DNA of 51,137 bases from Streptomyces griseorubiginosus (lineage in GTDB: Bacteria; Actinomycetota; Actinomycetes; Streptomycetales; Streptomycetaceae). The notes beneath the pieces were generated by a model. That model did not search any database and was not told the DNA's origin. It saw only the letters and a list, made by a program, of their open reading frames with translations. The stretch lies in NCBI RefSeq assembly GCF_017614965.1, contig NZ_WVUG01000027.1:1-51137 (forward strand), written 5' to 3'. Shown here in pieces: positions 34,318-43,788 of this stretch (position 1 is its first letter; each line of letters opens with the position of its first letter). Both the position numbers and the translations under genes were made by a program.

Positions 34318-34830
34318 ATGGCGGCACAGACGCAGCGGGCCGTGCTGGCGGGCGGATGCTTCTGGGGAATGCAGGACCTGATCCGCCGGCTCCCGGGCGT
34401 GACCGCGACCCGGGTCGGATACACCGGGGGAGACGTGCCGAACGCGACGTACCGCAACCACGGCACCCACGCGGAGGCCATCGAGATCCTCTACGACCCC
34501 GAGGTGACCGACTACCGCACGCTCCTGGAGTTCTTCTTCCAGATCCACGACCCGAGCACCAAGAACCGCCAGGGCAACGACATCGGCCTCAGCTACCGCT
34601 CCGCGATCTACTACGTCGACGACGAGCAGAAGCGCATCGCCGAGGACACCATCGCCGACGTGGACGCCTCCGGCCTGTGGCCGGGCAAGGTCGTCACCGA
34701 GGTCGAGCCGGTCGGCCCCTTCTGGGAGGCCGAGCCCGAGCACCAGGACTACCTGGAGCGCTACCCCGACGGCTACACCTGCCACTTCCCCCGCCCGGGT
34801 TGGCGCCTGCCCGCCCGCACCGAAGGCTGA
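34318..34830 (+). CDS. msrA: Peptide-methionine (S)-S-oxide reductase MsrA
   Basis: 170 residues; ATG 34318 with GGGAGG seven bases before it. The catalytic motif [10 protein letters not shown] (C14) and the downstream [20 protein letters not shown] and [20 protein letters not shown] segments are diagnostic. It reduces the S-epimer of methionine sulfoxide in oxidised proteins using thioredoxin. The resolving cysteine is probably the one in YTCHFPRPG. Single gene, divergent from the PRC-barrel operon and closed by a strong hairpin. Fits oxidative-stress defence together with Dps. Confidence 0.95.
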   Translation: MAAQTQRAVLAGGCFWGMQDLIRRLPGVTATRVGYTGGDVPNATYRNHGTHAEAIEILYDPEVTDYRTLLEFFFQIHDPSTKNRQGNDIGLSYRSAIYYVDDEQKRIAEDTIADVDASGLWPGKVVTEVEPVGPFWEAEPEHQDYLERYPDGYTCHFPRPGWRLPARTEG

Positions 34831-34867
34831 GCCCTCCGCCCCGGTCGTCGGGCGGGCCCCGTAGGAC

Positions 34868-34909
34868 GGACTGGCCATCAGCGGTGCACGCACCCGCTGT
34901 GGCCAGTCC
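34868..34909. terminator. Long hairpin terminator between msrA and epoxide hydrolase
   Basis: A 16-bp stem (34868-34884 with 34894-34909) interrupted by one bulged T at 34878, with a 9-nt loop. It serves two convergent genes; no T run. Confidence 0.8.
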
Positions 34910-34917
34910 ACGCGGGT

Positions 34918-36024
34918 TCAGCGGCCGCCGGAGAGATCAATGGCTGTGCGTACGCCCGCGGCGTACCGTCCGGGCAGTTCCCATGCCGCGAAGTGACCGC
35001 CCACGGGCTCCTCGCTCCAGGAGCGGACGTCGAAGAAGCGGGCCGCGAACTCGCGGGGGGCGTTGACGAGGTCCCGCGGGAAGATCGTGAAGGCGGTCGG
35101 GACCTCGATACGGCGGGTCGCCCTCGGCCCGCTGTCGACGTACGGCGTGAAGGAGGTGCCGATCGCGCCGCTGACCCAGTACGCCGTGATCCAGGTGAGC
35201 AGTTCGTCCCGGGTGAACACCTTCTCCACGTCGCCGTCGCAGTCCGTCCAGGAGCGCAGCTTCTCGAGGATCCAGGCGGCCAGGCCGGCCGGGGAGTCGC
35301 CCAGGGCGACGGCCAGGGTGTGGGGCTTGGTCGCCTGCACGTGCATGTAGCCGCCCTCCGCCCGCAGCCACGCGTGCCCGCGGGCGACGTAGGCCCGCTC
35401 GGTGGCGGACAGATCCTGCGGAGGATCGTCCCGATACCGGTGCTGGGACACGTCGGTCAGATGCAGGGCCGCGACCCGGTCGGGGTACTCGGTGGCCAGC
35501 ACGTCGGCGACGTCACAGCCGACGTCACCGGCCGAGACGACGTACCGCTCATATCCGAACTCGGACATGGCGTGCGCGACCGCATCGGCCATGCGTGCCG
35601 AGGAGATGCCCCGCTCCGCGACGGGCGCGGCGAACGGGAAACCGGGCAGGGCCGGGACGACCACATGGACGTCCGGCAGTAGCGGCAGGACCTTTTCGAA
35701 CCGCAGGACCGAGTCGGGCCAGCCGTGCAACAGCAGGACTGCGACGGCGTCGTCGCGCGCCGCACGCCGGTGAACCGCCCGCACGGGAGCGAGGTCGTGC
35801 TCGGCCAGTGCCCAGGGCTGGGCGAGCAGCCGGGCTTCGTGCTCCCGCCAGTCATAGCCGTCGGCCCAGTGGGCGAGCAGGGAGTCGAGGTAGTCGGGGT
35901 CCACACCGCGCTGCCACCCGTGGCCCTCGGGCACGTCGACGCGCCGGCGGGCACGCAGGCGCGCGCGGAGGTCGTCCAGCAGGGATTGCTCGACGGGTGG
36001 GGGAGCGGCCGTGACGCCGGTCAT
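34918..36024 (-). CDS. Epoxide hydrolase (microsomal-type alpha/beta hydrolase)
   Basis: 368 residues; ATG 36024 behind AGGAAGG. The N-terminal EHN domain has the GHGWQRGVDPDYLDSLLAHW and YDWREHEARL pattern. The hydrolase core shows VLLLHGWPDSVLRFEKVLPL, the nucleophile in SAGDVGCDV (D167) and the catalytic His in GGHFAAWE (H344); Tyr residues in the lid would polarise the epoxide. It converts epoxides to diols, in detoxification or secondary metabolism. No pathway partners are adjacent. Confidence 0.88.
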   Translation of the reverse strand: MTGVTAAPPPVEQSLLDDLRARLRARRRVDVPEGHGWQRGVDPDYLDSLLAHWADGYDWREHEARLLAQPWALAEHDLAPVRAVHRRAARDDAVAVLLLHGWPDSVLRFEKVLPLLPDVHVVVPALPGFPFAAPVAERGISSARMADAVAHAMSEFGYERYVVSAGDVGCDVADVLATEYPDRVAALHLTDVSQHRYRDDPPQDLSATERAYVARGHAWLRAEGGYMHVQATKPHTLAVALGDSPAGLAAWILEKLRSWTDCDGDVEKVFTRDELLTWITAYWVSGAIGTSFTPYVDSGPRATRRIEVPTAFTIFPRDLVNAPREFAARFFDVRSWSEEPVGGHFAAWELPGRYAAGVRTAIDLSGGR

Positions 36025-36144
36025 TCCTGATCCTTCCTGCCGGTTACGACTCGTGCGGTCCTCCCTCGCGACTACCGCGCTTCCCTCCAGCCACACCTGC
36101 GCTCCTGACCGGAACGCCGAGAGCGACGTGACCGGTCGCCCGCC

Positions 36145-37011
36145 TCAGACGGTGGTGTCGGTGAGCCCGACCGGATTGCCGGAAGGCAGCAGTCCCGACG
36201 TCCGTACGGCTGCGGCCAACGGAGTGAGCAACTCGGCGAGACGCGCGGTGTCTTCCCGGCCGAGGGCCTGCCAGGGCTGTTCGGCGAGGGAATCGGTCTG
36301 CGCCTCGACGGCGTCATGGGCGGCGAGGCCTTCCGCGGTCAGCGCCCCGTCTTCCGTGAGCAGGCCGCGCTCCCGCAGCTCCGCCTCGGCCGCCGCCCAG
36401 TCACTCACATCCCACTTGCGGCCCTCGCGCAGCAGCGCGGCGTCGGAATCGCCCGTCGCCGCCTTCAGGGCCATGGCTGTGACGGGGGAGAGGCGATGGG
36501 CGACGAGCGTGGCGACGTGTCCGTCACCGCGGTGTTCGCGCAAGGTGGTCAGGGCCTGCCAAAGGCGGGTGTGCGGCTGCCGGGGGCGGTCGAGGGCCTG
36601 GTTGGCGGCGGCCAGCGGTCGTCCGGCGGTGTCGGCGGCTTCCGCGGCGTTCCACGCCAGGTCCGCGGCCTCGGCCATGTCCGCCGAGGTGATGACTTCG
36701 GGGCCGAACAGGCGCGTCATGGCCGCCTCCATGGCGCGTTCGCGCGCCGCCAGGACGTCGGGTGGGGCGGCGTACCGCCAGGCGTCCGGGAGCGCCCGTG
36801 CCACGCGGTCGGGGTGGAAGACGTAGAAGCACGCGGTGACGACGGAGGCGGGTACGGCGCCGAGCGGAGCCGCCCGCAGGGCGAAGTAACCCATCCAGAA
36901 CCCGCGCATCCCGAGCTCGTCGGCGGCCCGGCGGGCTTCGGGCGCGAAGTAGACGAGATCGTGAACCGGTTCAAGCCGTTCCCACATCGCCCGTGCCGTG
37001 CTCGTCCCCAT
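36145..37011 (-). CDS. SCO6745-like family protein
   Basis: 288 residues; ATG 37011 preceded by CAGGAG. The N-terminus (MGTSTARAMWERLEPVHDLV, then YFAPEARRAADELGMRGFWM and GYFALRAAPLGAVPASVVTA) matches the actinobacterial group named after SCO6745. A C-terminal part (WAAAEAELRERGLLTEDGAL, then TAEGLAAHDAVEAQTDSLAE) looks like a winged helix. Molecular role unknown; a ligand-responsive regulator is possible. A 20-bp perfect palindrome lies 66 bp upstream of the start. Confidence 0.75.
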   Translation of the reverse strand: MGTSTARAMWERLEPVHDLVYFAPEARRAADELGMRGFWMGYFALRAAPLGAVPASVVTACFYVFHPDRVARALPDAWRYAAPPDVLAARERAMEAAMTRLFGPEVITSADMAEAADLAWNAAEAADTAGRPLAAANQALDRPRQPHTRLWQALTTLREHRGDGHVATLVAHRLSPVTAMALKAATGDSDAALLREGRKWDVSDWAAAEAELRERGLLTEDGALTAEGLAAHDAVEAQTDSLAEQPWQALGREDTARLAELLTPLAAAVRTSGLLPSGNPVGLTDTTV

Positions 37012-37076
37012 GCCGCATACTCCTGCCGGTCGATCCGGACACGCGTCCCTCAGTGCGCTGCCGACAGCAAGCATGG

Positions 37077-37096
37077 GTTATGACCGCGGTCATAAC
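37077..37096. promoter_or_regulatory. 20-bp perfect palindrome, operator candidate
   Basis: GTTATGACCGCGGTCATAAC is perfectly self-complementary. It lies between divergent genes, 66 bp from the SCO6745-like start and 120 bp from the glycosidase start. Length and symmetry suit a TetR- or MarR-type repressor dimer, but no such gene is adjacent. Confidence 0.6.
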
Positions 37097-37215
37097 AAGC
37101 TCCGCGGCCCCTTCAATACATCGGGCCTCTCCCGCTCTGTTGACACCCTCCAGTCGCAACCCTATGTTCCATCGCGAGATAGATCCGATGAATCACAGAG
37201 CCGTCTGGAGGCGCC

Positions 37216-39564
37216 GTGTCCCATCCCTCCGTGCCCGATCCGTCCAGACGCTCCGTCCTCGCCACCGGATCAGCCCTGAGCGGCGCGCTACTGACGGCGG
37301 GTCTCGGCGTCCCCCGGGCGTCGGCCGACGAGAGCGGGGCAATGGCGTCCACAGCGCATCCCCCGCACACCTCCGATCCCTGGCGCTCCGTGCTCGAGGA
37401 CGCGGACATGGTGTGGCAGCGGATGCCGACGGCCTGGTACGAAGGCCCCTTCCTCGGCAACGGCTTCCTCGGCTCCGGCATCTACGCCGAGCCGGGCGCC
37501 ACCGCGACGGCCGTGCGCTTCAACGTCCAGCACTCCGAAGTCCAGGACCACCGCCCCGAGTTCGGTTCCCTCTTCGGCCTGGCCCGGCTGCCGATCGGCC
37601 ACTTCACCCTCGAGCCGGTGGGAGCGATCACCGGCGTCGACTGGCGGTTGTCCCTGCGTGACGCCGAGTTGACCGGCACGCTGACCACTGACAAGGGCAC
37701 CTTGGCGCTGCGCGCCCTGGTCCACAACGACCGTTCTGTCCTGGCGGTGGAAGTGACGCCGAGCGAGGGCGAGCGCGGCTTTCGCTGGGTCTTCCGTCCC
37801 GCCGAGGCGATCAGCCCACGAGCCGCCTTCAAACCGCTCCCGGACGGCTACCAGGGCAACCCTCCCGCCCAGGTCGCCGACCACGACGGAGTCAGCGCCG
37901 CCGTCCAGCCACTGCTGTCGGGCGGGCAGCACGTCACCGCGTGGCGCCAGCGCTCCACCGGCCGGAGCCGGACCCTGTACGTGCACGTCGCCCACTCCTA
38001 TCCGCAGACCACGGCCCTGGACCGGGCGCTCAGGACGATCCGCACCACCGCCCGACTTCCCTACGACGCCCTCGCCCTCACCCACCGCGCCTGGTGGCAC
38101 GCGTACTACCGCAAGAGCTTCCTGTCCCTGCCCGACGCCCGCATCCAGCGTTTCTACTGGATCCAGCTGTACAAGGCCGCCTCCGCCGCCCGCCGCGACG
38201 CCCCCGTGATGGCCACCAGCGGCCCCTGGCTGGAGCCGACCCCGTGGCCCAACACCTGGTGGAACCTCAACGCCCAGCTCGAGTACTGGCTCATCCACGG
38301 CTCCAACCATCTCGAACTCGACGCCATCACACGGGCGTTGAGCGAGTACCGGGACAACCTCGCCGCCGAGGTGGCGCAGCCGTACCGCGGCGACTCGCTC
38401 GGCATCCCCCGCACCACCGATCCCCATCTGGTCAACGGGGCGGCCAGCCCGCTCACGGGATACGGCGTCGGCGTCCCGGGCCAGGACCCGCCCACTCCCG
38501 AAGTGGGCGATCTGACCTGGGCGTTGCACAACGTGTGGCTCAGCTACCGGCACACCATGGACACCTCCGTCCTGCGAGACGTCCTCTTCCCCCTCCTCCG
38601 CAAGGCGGTCAACTACTACCTGCACTTCCTCGAGCCAGGCCCGGACGGCAGACTCCACCTGCCCGCCACCTTCTCCCCGGAGTACGGCGGCGACTCCCGG
38701 GACTGCAACTACGACCTGATGCTGCTGACCTGGGGCTGCCGCACCCTCGTCGAATCGGCCGAACTCCTGGGCGTCGACGACCCCTTGGCGCCCCGATGGC
38801 GGGAGGTGCTGGCCAAACGGGTGCCGTATCCCACGGATGCGAACGGCTTCATGATCGGTGCGGACATCCCGTTCGCGAAGTCGCACCGCCACTACTCGCA
38901 TCTGCTCGCGGTCTACCCGCTCTACGAGGTGACCGGCCGGAGTCCGGACGAACGCGCCCTGATCGAGAAGTCACTGGCCCACTGGGTCGGCTTCGAAGGC
39001 GCCCTGCAGGGCTACACCTTCACGGGCGCGGCCTCGATGTCGGCCCTGCTGGGCAAGGGCGACGACGCCCTGCACTACCTCGACGAACTCATGACCCGCT
39101 TCATCCAGCCCAACACCATGTACCAGGAGTCGGGCCCGGTGATCGAGACGCCCCTGTCGGCGGCCCAGTCGCTGCACGACATGATCTGCCAGTCCTGGGG
39201 CGGCACCATCCGGGTCTTCCCCGCGCTGCCCGCCGCCTGGGCGGACCTGGTCGTGCACGACTTCCGCACCCAGGGCGCCTTCCTGCTCGGCGCCCGCCGT
39301 CAGTCCGGCACCACCCGCTGGGTCCGGCTGCACAGCGAGGCCGGCGCCCCCTGCGTCGTACGGCACGGCATCGACGGGCCGGTCGAGGTGCGCGACGAAC
39401 GGGGTCGCCCGCTCCGGTACACGCAAGCCGGCGACGGAGCGATCAGGATCGCGCTGCACAAGGGCGAGACCGCGCTCATCACCGCGCGCGGTGACCACCC
39501 CGACCTGACCATCACCCCCGTACGACCGAATCAGGACGCACCGCGCTGGGGGCTTCCCGCGTAG
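37216..39564 (+). CDS. Tat-exported glycoside hydrolase, GH95-like (alpha-L-fucosidase/galactosidase type)
   Basis: 782 residues; GTG start behind GGAGG. A twin-arginine signal peptide is present (SRRSVLATGSALSGALLTAG, cleavage near ASA-DES). An N-terminal beta-sandwich (LGNGFLGSGIYAEPG, RFNVQHSEVQDHRPEFG) precedes an (alpha/alpha)6 barrel with NTWWNLNAQLEYWLIHGSNH, LPATFSPEYGGDSRDCNYDL and KSHRHYSHLLAVYPLYEVTG, the last typical of GH95. A small C-terminal beta domain follows. Catalytic acid candidates lie in the FSPEYGG and NAQLEYW motifs. It should release fucose-like sugars from plant or host glycans outside the cell. No transporter is adjacent, although a sugar ABC operon lies 10 kb away. 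Confidence 0.85.
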   Translation: MSHPSVPDPSRRSVLATGSALSGALLTAGLGVPRASADESGAMASTAHPPHTSDPWRSVLEDADMVWQRMPTAWYEGPFLGNGFLGSGIYAEPGATATAVRFNVQHSEVQDHRPEFGSLFGLARLPIGHFTLEPVGAITGVDWRLSLRDAELTGTLTTDKGTLALRALVHNDRSVLAVEVTPSEGERGFRWVFRPAEAISPRAAFKPLPDGYQGNPPAQVADHDGVSAAVQPLLSGGQHVTAWRQRSTGRSRTLYVHVAHSYPQTTALDRALRTIRTTARLPYDALALTHRAWWHAYYRKSFLSLPDARIQRFYWIQLYKAASAARRDAPVMATSGPWLEPTPWPNTWWNLNAQLEYWLIHGSNHLELDAITRALSEYRDNLAAEVAQPYRGDSLGIPRTTDPHLVNGAASPLTGYGVGVPGQDPPTPEVGDLTWALHNVWLSYRHTMDTSVLRDVLFPLLRKAVNYYLHFLEPGPDGRLHLPATFSPEYGGDSRDCNYDLMLLTWGCRTLVESAELLGVDDPLAPRWREVLAKRVPYPTDANGFMIGADIPFAKSHRHYSHLLAVYPLYEVTGRSPDERALIEKSLAHWVGFEGALQGYTFTGAASMSALLGKGDDALHYLDELMTRFIQPNTMYQESGPVIETPLSAAQSLHDMICQSWGGTIRVFPALPAAWADLVVHDFRTQGAFLLGARRQSGTTRWVRLHSEAGAPCVVRHGIDGPVEVRDERGRPLRYTQAGDGAIRIALHKGETALITARGDHPDLTITPVRPNQDAPRWGLPA

Positions 39565-39699
39565 GGGGGCCACATCCTGGCAGACGATCACAGCTGCCGA
39601 CCCGCGAGCCAACTTCACCGCACCTTCACATCGCGTCGACGGGTGTGCTGCTGTGCGCCGGGCACCCGGGGTTCACGGAAGGCGATGGAGGGTGGCGTC

Positions 39700-39906
39700 G
39701 TGATCGTCGTGGCGGTGTTGGTGGTTCCCCTGCTGGGTGGGCTGTTGGTCTTGATGGACCGTGTCGAGGACTGGCTGGCCGCGGCGCCCGGCCCCCCGCG
39801 GCACGCGCACGCGCGGCGTCATCTGAAGCTGATCCCCGGCGGCTTGCAGAAGTCTCGTGACGTGCCGGAGCGGGAGTCGGCTCGGCGTGAGACGGACGCG
39901 GCCTGA
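39700..39906 (+). CDS. Small membrane-anchored protein, 68 aa
   Basis: GTG 39700 has GGAGGG seven bases upstream. One N-terminal hydrophobic helix (VIVVAVLVVPLLGGLLVLMD) is followed by RVEDWLAAAPGPPRHAHARR and a charged soluble tail. This helix-plus-basic-tail type is common and uncharacterised in Streptomyces. Flanking gaps (39565-39699, 39907-40007) show nothing clear. Confidence 0.7.
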   Translation: MIVVAVLVVPLLGGLLVLMDRVEDWLAAAPGPPRHAHARRHLKLIPGGLQKSRDVPERESARRETDAA

Positions 39907-40007
39907 GGTGCCGGCACCCGCGTTCACTCGATGCGGTGAGCCGGCGGTAATCCGGGCGCGGCGGGGTAATGGGACGTCGATCAGCCCCCGTTGAGAAGGA
40001 GCCGACG

Positions 40008-40433
40008 ATGACTGATGACGCCTACCTGTTCCTGCTCGGCGACGTCTCCGCGCCGCTCGGGGTGCCCCCCGCCGCCGTCGGCGACCTCGCCTGCATGGAG
40101 ACGCCCGCCGTACGCGCGTGGCTGGAGGCACAGAAGAGCACGCCGACCTCTCCGCGTCTGCGGCTGCTGCCGCCGGAGGAGACCGGGGCCATTCCGGAGG
40201 GGGCCGAGCGGCTGCCCGTCCCGCTCAGCGACGAGGAACTCAGCCGCGTCCGCCACCACTTGACACCCGAGCCGCTCGCCCAGGTCGAGCAGAAGCTGCT
40301 CGCCTACCGCGACTGCTCCGACGGCCGCGACAGCCTCATCGGCCGCGCCCTCGCCGCCGGCGTCCCGCCGCACCGCATCGTCGAACTGACCGGAGTGGAT
40401 CCCGCGACCGTCACGGAGGCGGCGCGCGGCTGA
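40008..40433 (+). CDS. Hypothetical protein, 141 aa
   Basis: ATG 40008 behind GAAGGAG. Soluble, with an N-terminal ~60-residue part (MTDDAYLFLLGDVSAPLGVP) and a C-terminal helical part ending IGRALAAGVPPHRIVELTGV-DPATVTEAARG, which resembles a small helix-turn-helix. It could be a DNA-associated protein, but no family is recognised. It converges with the MFS gene 19 bp downstream. Confidence 0.7.
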   Translation: MTDDAYLFLLGDVSAPLGVPPAAVGDLACMETPAVRAWLEAQKSTPTSPRLRLLPPEETGAIPEGAERLPVPLSDEELSRVRHHLTPEPLAQVEQKLLAYRDCSDGRDSLIGRALAAGVPPHRIVELTGVDPATVTEAARG

Positions 40434-40452
40434 CGACACGCCTCCACCCGGA

Positions 40453-42069
40453 TCAGTGGTGGACCGGCGTCGCCGTGGACGGCTGCTCCGTCTCGGCCCG
40501 GGCGGTGCCTCCGGGGTGGCGCAGCGCGCAGAAGAAGCCGATGCCCAGGGCGATGGCCATGCCGTAGAACACCCACTGGTTGGCCTCGGCGAAGTCCGTG
40601 CGGATCGTCGACATCGCATCCCGCATCATCGTCGCCGCCGGACCGGAACCGGTGGGCTGCCGGGCGTCACCGTTGCCCGCGATCGCTTCCGCGACGTCCT
40701 GCGCCACGGAGTGCGCGGCGGTCGAGGACAGGCCGCGGGCGGTGAGGCTGTGCACGACGTTGTCGGTCATGGCGTGGTTCAGCACGGTTCCGAAGACGGC
40801 GAGGCCGATGCTGGCGGCGTAGTTGCGGACGGTCTGGGTGATGCCGGTGACCTCGCCGTAGGTTGCGTCGATGGAGCGGTTGACGGCGTCCGTCGAGGCG
40901 GGGGCGAGGATGAAGCCGATGCCGGCGCCCGCGAGTGCCGCGTAGGGCCACTGGTCGTGCATGGACAGGTCGGTGAGTTTGCCCGCCCACAGGGCGAAGC
41001 CGACGGCGCCGACCACGCAACCGATCTTCATGGCCGGTCGTGCGCCCTGCTTGTCCAGGATGCGGCCGCCCCACTGGGAGGCGATCGCGAACCCGGCGAA
41101 GAAGTAGAGCAGGAACAGGGCGGCCTGGTTGGGGGAGGCGCTGAGGGAGACCTGGGCGTAGACGGAGGCGAAGAAGAACAGCGGGACGAACGCCAGCATC
41201 GCGAAGAACAGCACCAGCGAGTCGACCGTGAAGGCGCGGTCGCGGAAGACCGCCAGGTTGATCAGCGGATGACGGGTTCTCAGCTCGTAGCGGCAGAACA
41301 CGGCCAGTACGGCCAGACCGCCGATGACGCACCCCCAGGTCGCGGCGCTGTCCCAGCCCCAGGCCGACGCCTGCTGGAAGCCGAGCACGCTCAGACCCAT
41401 GCCGGCCGCGACCAGTACGGCGCCGACGACATCGAGTGTCTCGTCGCGGCGGCGGTCGGAGATGTGGGCGAGGGCGGTCAGGATCAGGGCGACGACGGCG
41501 ACCGGCACGTTGACCCAGAAGATCGCGCGCCAGGTCCAGGACGTCAGCCAGCCGCCGAGCAGCGGGCCCAGCGCGGTGAGGGCGCCGGTCAGCCCGAAGA
41601 ACAGGGCGAGGGCCCGGCCGCGGCGCTGGACGGGGAAGACCGCCACGACCACCGCCAGCGCCGCGGGAAAGAGCAGCGCGGCGCCCAGCCCCTGCGTGGC
41701 CCGGAAGACGATCAGCCAGGTCAGCGCGTAGTCGCCCCGGGGGACACAGCCGCACAGCACCGAGGAGACGACGAAGACCAGGGTGCCGATGACCACGACA
41801 CGGCGCGGGCCGAACAGGTCGGCGAGGCGTCCGCCGAGGGCGAAGAAGGCGGCCAGGGCCAGCAGATAGGCGTTGACCACCCATCGCATACCCGACGCGG
41901 TCAGGTGCAGCTCGTAGACGATGTCGGGTGCCGCGATGGACACGATCGTCTGGTCGATGAAGGTCATCGCCACCGCGAACATCATGGCGGCGAGAGCAAG
42001 TGACTGGGAGGGCGCGGGAGCGGCGTGAGCTGCCCTGCTCCCGGCGCGTTCGGTGTTTCTACCGATCAC
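40453..42069 (-). CDS. MFS drug exporter, DHA2 (EmrB/QacA) family
   Basis: 538-residue inner-membrane antiporter with about 14 hydrophobic segments. DHA2 motifs are AVAMTFIDQTIVSIAAPDIV near the N-terminus, GGRLADLFGPRRVVVIG (motif A) and GLTGALTALGPLLGGWLTSW (motif C, antiporter). It uses a GTG start with a weak ribosome site. It expels cationic or hydrophobic compounds using the proton gradient. It follows a DMT-family transporter on the same strand by 61 bp; co-transcription is possible. No local TetR/MarR regulator. Confidence 0.88.
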   Translation of the reverse strand: MIGRNTERAGSRAAHAAPAPSQSLALAAMMFAVAMTFIDQTIVSIAAPDIVYELHLTASGMRWVVNAYLLALAAFFALGGRLADLFGPRRVVVIGTLVFVVSSVLCGCVPRGDYALTWLIVFRATQGLGAALLFPAALAVVVAVFPVQRRGRALALFFGLTGALTALGPLLGGWLTSWTWRAIFWVNVPVAVVALILTALAHISDRRRDETLDVVGAVLVAAGMGLSVLGFQQASAWGWDSAATWGCVIGGLAVLAVFCRYELRTRHPLINLAVFRDRAFTVDSLVLFFAMLAFVPLFFFASVYAQVSLSASPNQAALFLLYFFAGFAIASQWGGRILDKQGARPAMKIGCVVGAVGFALWAGKLTDLSMHDQWPYAALAGAGIGFILAPASTDAVNRSIDATYGEVTGITQTVRNYAASIGLAVFGTVLNHAMTDNVVHSLTARGLSSTAAHSVAQDVAEAIAGNGDARQPTGSGPAATMMRDAMSTIRTDFAEANQWVFYGMAIALGIGFFCALRHPGGTARAETEQPSTATPVHH

Positions 42070-42130
42070 CCGACCAGGATGCGCCCACGGTCCCGATGCC
42101 GCATCCGATACGGTCTCGACCTGCGTATCT

Positions 42131-42985
42131 TCACTGTTCCAGGACGACGATCCCCTGCACCGCGCGGCTCAGCACCACCACGCCCGTGACGATCAGCAGG
42201 GCGCCCAGCGCGGCCGGCGCCAGCCACCAGCCCGTGCGGATCTCCTCGTCGAACAGCACGACGCCGAGCGCGAGGCTCACCGTCGCGTCGCCGATGGTCA
42301 GTGCCGGCTGGGACGCGGCCAGCGGGCCGACCTGCAGGGCGTTCTCCAGCAGGAGCACCGCCATGACTCCGGCCAGGGCGAAGCCGTAGGTCTGCCAGGA
42401 GGTGAGGAAGGCCGTGAGGCCGTGGTCGGCGAAGGTGCCCGTCGCCGATTTGAGCAGGGCGGCCGTGACGGCGTTGGCGATCGCGGCGGCGGCCCCCAGG
42501 AGGGCGGCCCGCACCGCTGCGGGGCGGCCTTGGCCGGACAGCAGGACGGCGGCGGTCACCGCCCCCAGGCAGGGGCCGAGGCCGAGGATCCATCGTGCCG
42601 GCGAGGCCTGGTCGGTGGCCCCGTGCGGGGCGGCCGAGGCCAGGACCAGCGCCAGGCCCGCGACCACGGCGCTCACTCCCCACCAGCCCCAGGCCGGCAG
42701 CCGTCGGTGCATCAGCGGCGCGGCGATCATGAGGGCGAAGGGCAGCTCCAGGATGAACAGCGGCTGGACCAGGGCCAGGGGGCCGTTGACCAGGGCCAGG
42801 CTCTGGAAGAGCGCGGCGCCGATCACGCCGGCCATGCCGATCACCCAGGCGGGCCGACGGACCAGTTCTCCCAGCAGGCGCAGTCCCCGTTTGTCGGCGG
42901 TGGAGGCCGCCTTGCGCTGGAAGGCGGTGCCCATGGCATTGCTCGCGGCGCCCGCGACGGCGAAGACAGCGGCGAACTCGATCAT
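42131..42985 (-). CDS. DMT superfamily (EamA-like) transporter
   Basis: 284 residues with about nine or ten transmembrane helices; ATG 42985 behind GAGG. Motifs include AGAASNAMGTAFQRKAAST, LVNGPLALVQPLFILELPFA and a C-terminal SLALGVVLFDEEIRTGWWLA. The layout fits the DMT permeases of the actinobacterial group close to magnesium-transporter NIPA/EamA-like proteins. Substrate unknown. Divergent from the isochorismatase-like gene. Confidence 0.82.
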   Translation of the reverse strand: MIEFAAVFAVAGAASNAMGTAFQRKAASTADKRGLRLLGELVRRPAWVIGMAGVIGAALFQSLALVNGPLALVQPLFILELPFALMIAAPLMHRRLPAWGWWGVSAVVAGLALVLASAAPHGATDQASPARWILGLGPCLGAVTAAVLLSGQGRPAAVRAALLGAAAAIANAVTAALLKSATGTFADHGLTAFLTSWQTYGFALAGVMAVLLLENALQVGPLAASQPALTIGDATVSLALGVVLFDEEIRTGWWLAPAALGALLIVTGVVVLSRAVQGIVVLEQ

Positions 42986-43134
42986 GCGGCGCCTCGGCTG
43001 GGAGGTACAGGGCTCTGTCCGGTTTCCCCTTCCGGCCCCAAGCAGCCCCCAGCCTACGAGGCGGGCGGTGCTCGGGCATGCGGGATCTTGGTCGAGGTCT
43101 GCATGGCTTCCGCCAGCGGGGCACTCTGGTGGGT

Positions 43135-43674
43135 ATGGGCAAGAGCGCACTGATCGTCATCGACATGATCAACACCTATGATCACGCCGACGCCGACCTG
43201 CTGCTGCCCTCGGTCACGGAGGTCGTCCCACGGGTGGCCGCGCTGTTGGAACGAGCCCGCGACAACGACGTACCCGTCATCTACGTCAACGACAACTTCG
43301 GCGAATGGCGCTCGCACCACGGCGAACTCCTCGACAAGGCCCTGTCCGGTCCGCACGCGGCACTCGTGGAACCGCTCGTGCCCGACGACCGCTCCCTCTT
43401 CGTCGTCAAGGCACGCCACTCGGTCTTCTTCGAGACCCCGTTGAACTATCTGCTCTCCCAACAGGGCATCGACCACCTGGTGTTGTGCGGGCAGGTCACC
43501 GAGCAGTGCATCCTCTACTCGGCGCTGGACGCCCACATCCGCCACTTCGACGTGACCGTTCCCCGGGACGCGGTGGCCCACATCCACGGCGACCTCGCCC
43601 AGGCCGCGCTGCGCATGATGGAACGCAACATGGGCGCCCAGGTGCGTGACGGCGACGATCTGTGGCGCGGCTGA
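43135..43674 (+). CDS. Isochorismatase-family cysteine hydrolase
   Basis: 179 residues. ATG 43135 is used; GTG 43129, six bases earlier, is also possible. The catalytic triad is visible as D10 (ALIVIDMINTY), Lys in LFVVKARHSVFFE and Cys in LCGQVTEQCILYS, with the cis-peptide GQVTEQC motif. Members hydrolyse nicotinamide, carbamoyl-sarcosine, or isochorismate; a lone gene gives no pathway hint. Length is normal for the stand-alone form. Confidence 0.9.
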   Translation: MGKSALIVIDMINTYDHADADLLLPSVTEVVPRVAALLERARDNDVPVIYVNDNFGEWRSHHGELLDKALSGPHAALVEPLVPDDRSLFVVKARHSVFFETPLNYLLSQQGIDHLVLCGQVTEQCILYSALDAHIRHFDVTVPRDAVAHIHGDLAQAALRMMERNMGAQVRDGDDLWRG

Positions 43675-43758
43675 GCACAGCCCACCGGATGCGCGTTCCT
43701 GGACCGTGATGGCTGCAGGACCCTCTGTAGTGGTGAACTGCCCGTCCCGCGACCGAGG

Positions 43759-43788
43759 TTGACGCGAGTTCCCCCTGAGGTGGATCAT
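43759..43788 (+). promoter_or_regulatory. Candidate promoter for the secreted amidase
   Basis: TTGACG (43759-43764), an 18-nt spacer and GATCAT (43783-43788). It would leave a leader of about 135 nt. The -10 is only a partial match. Confidence 0.3.
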
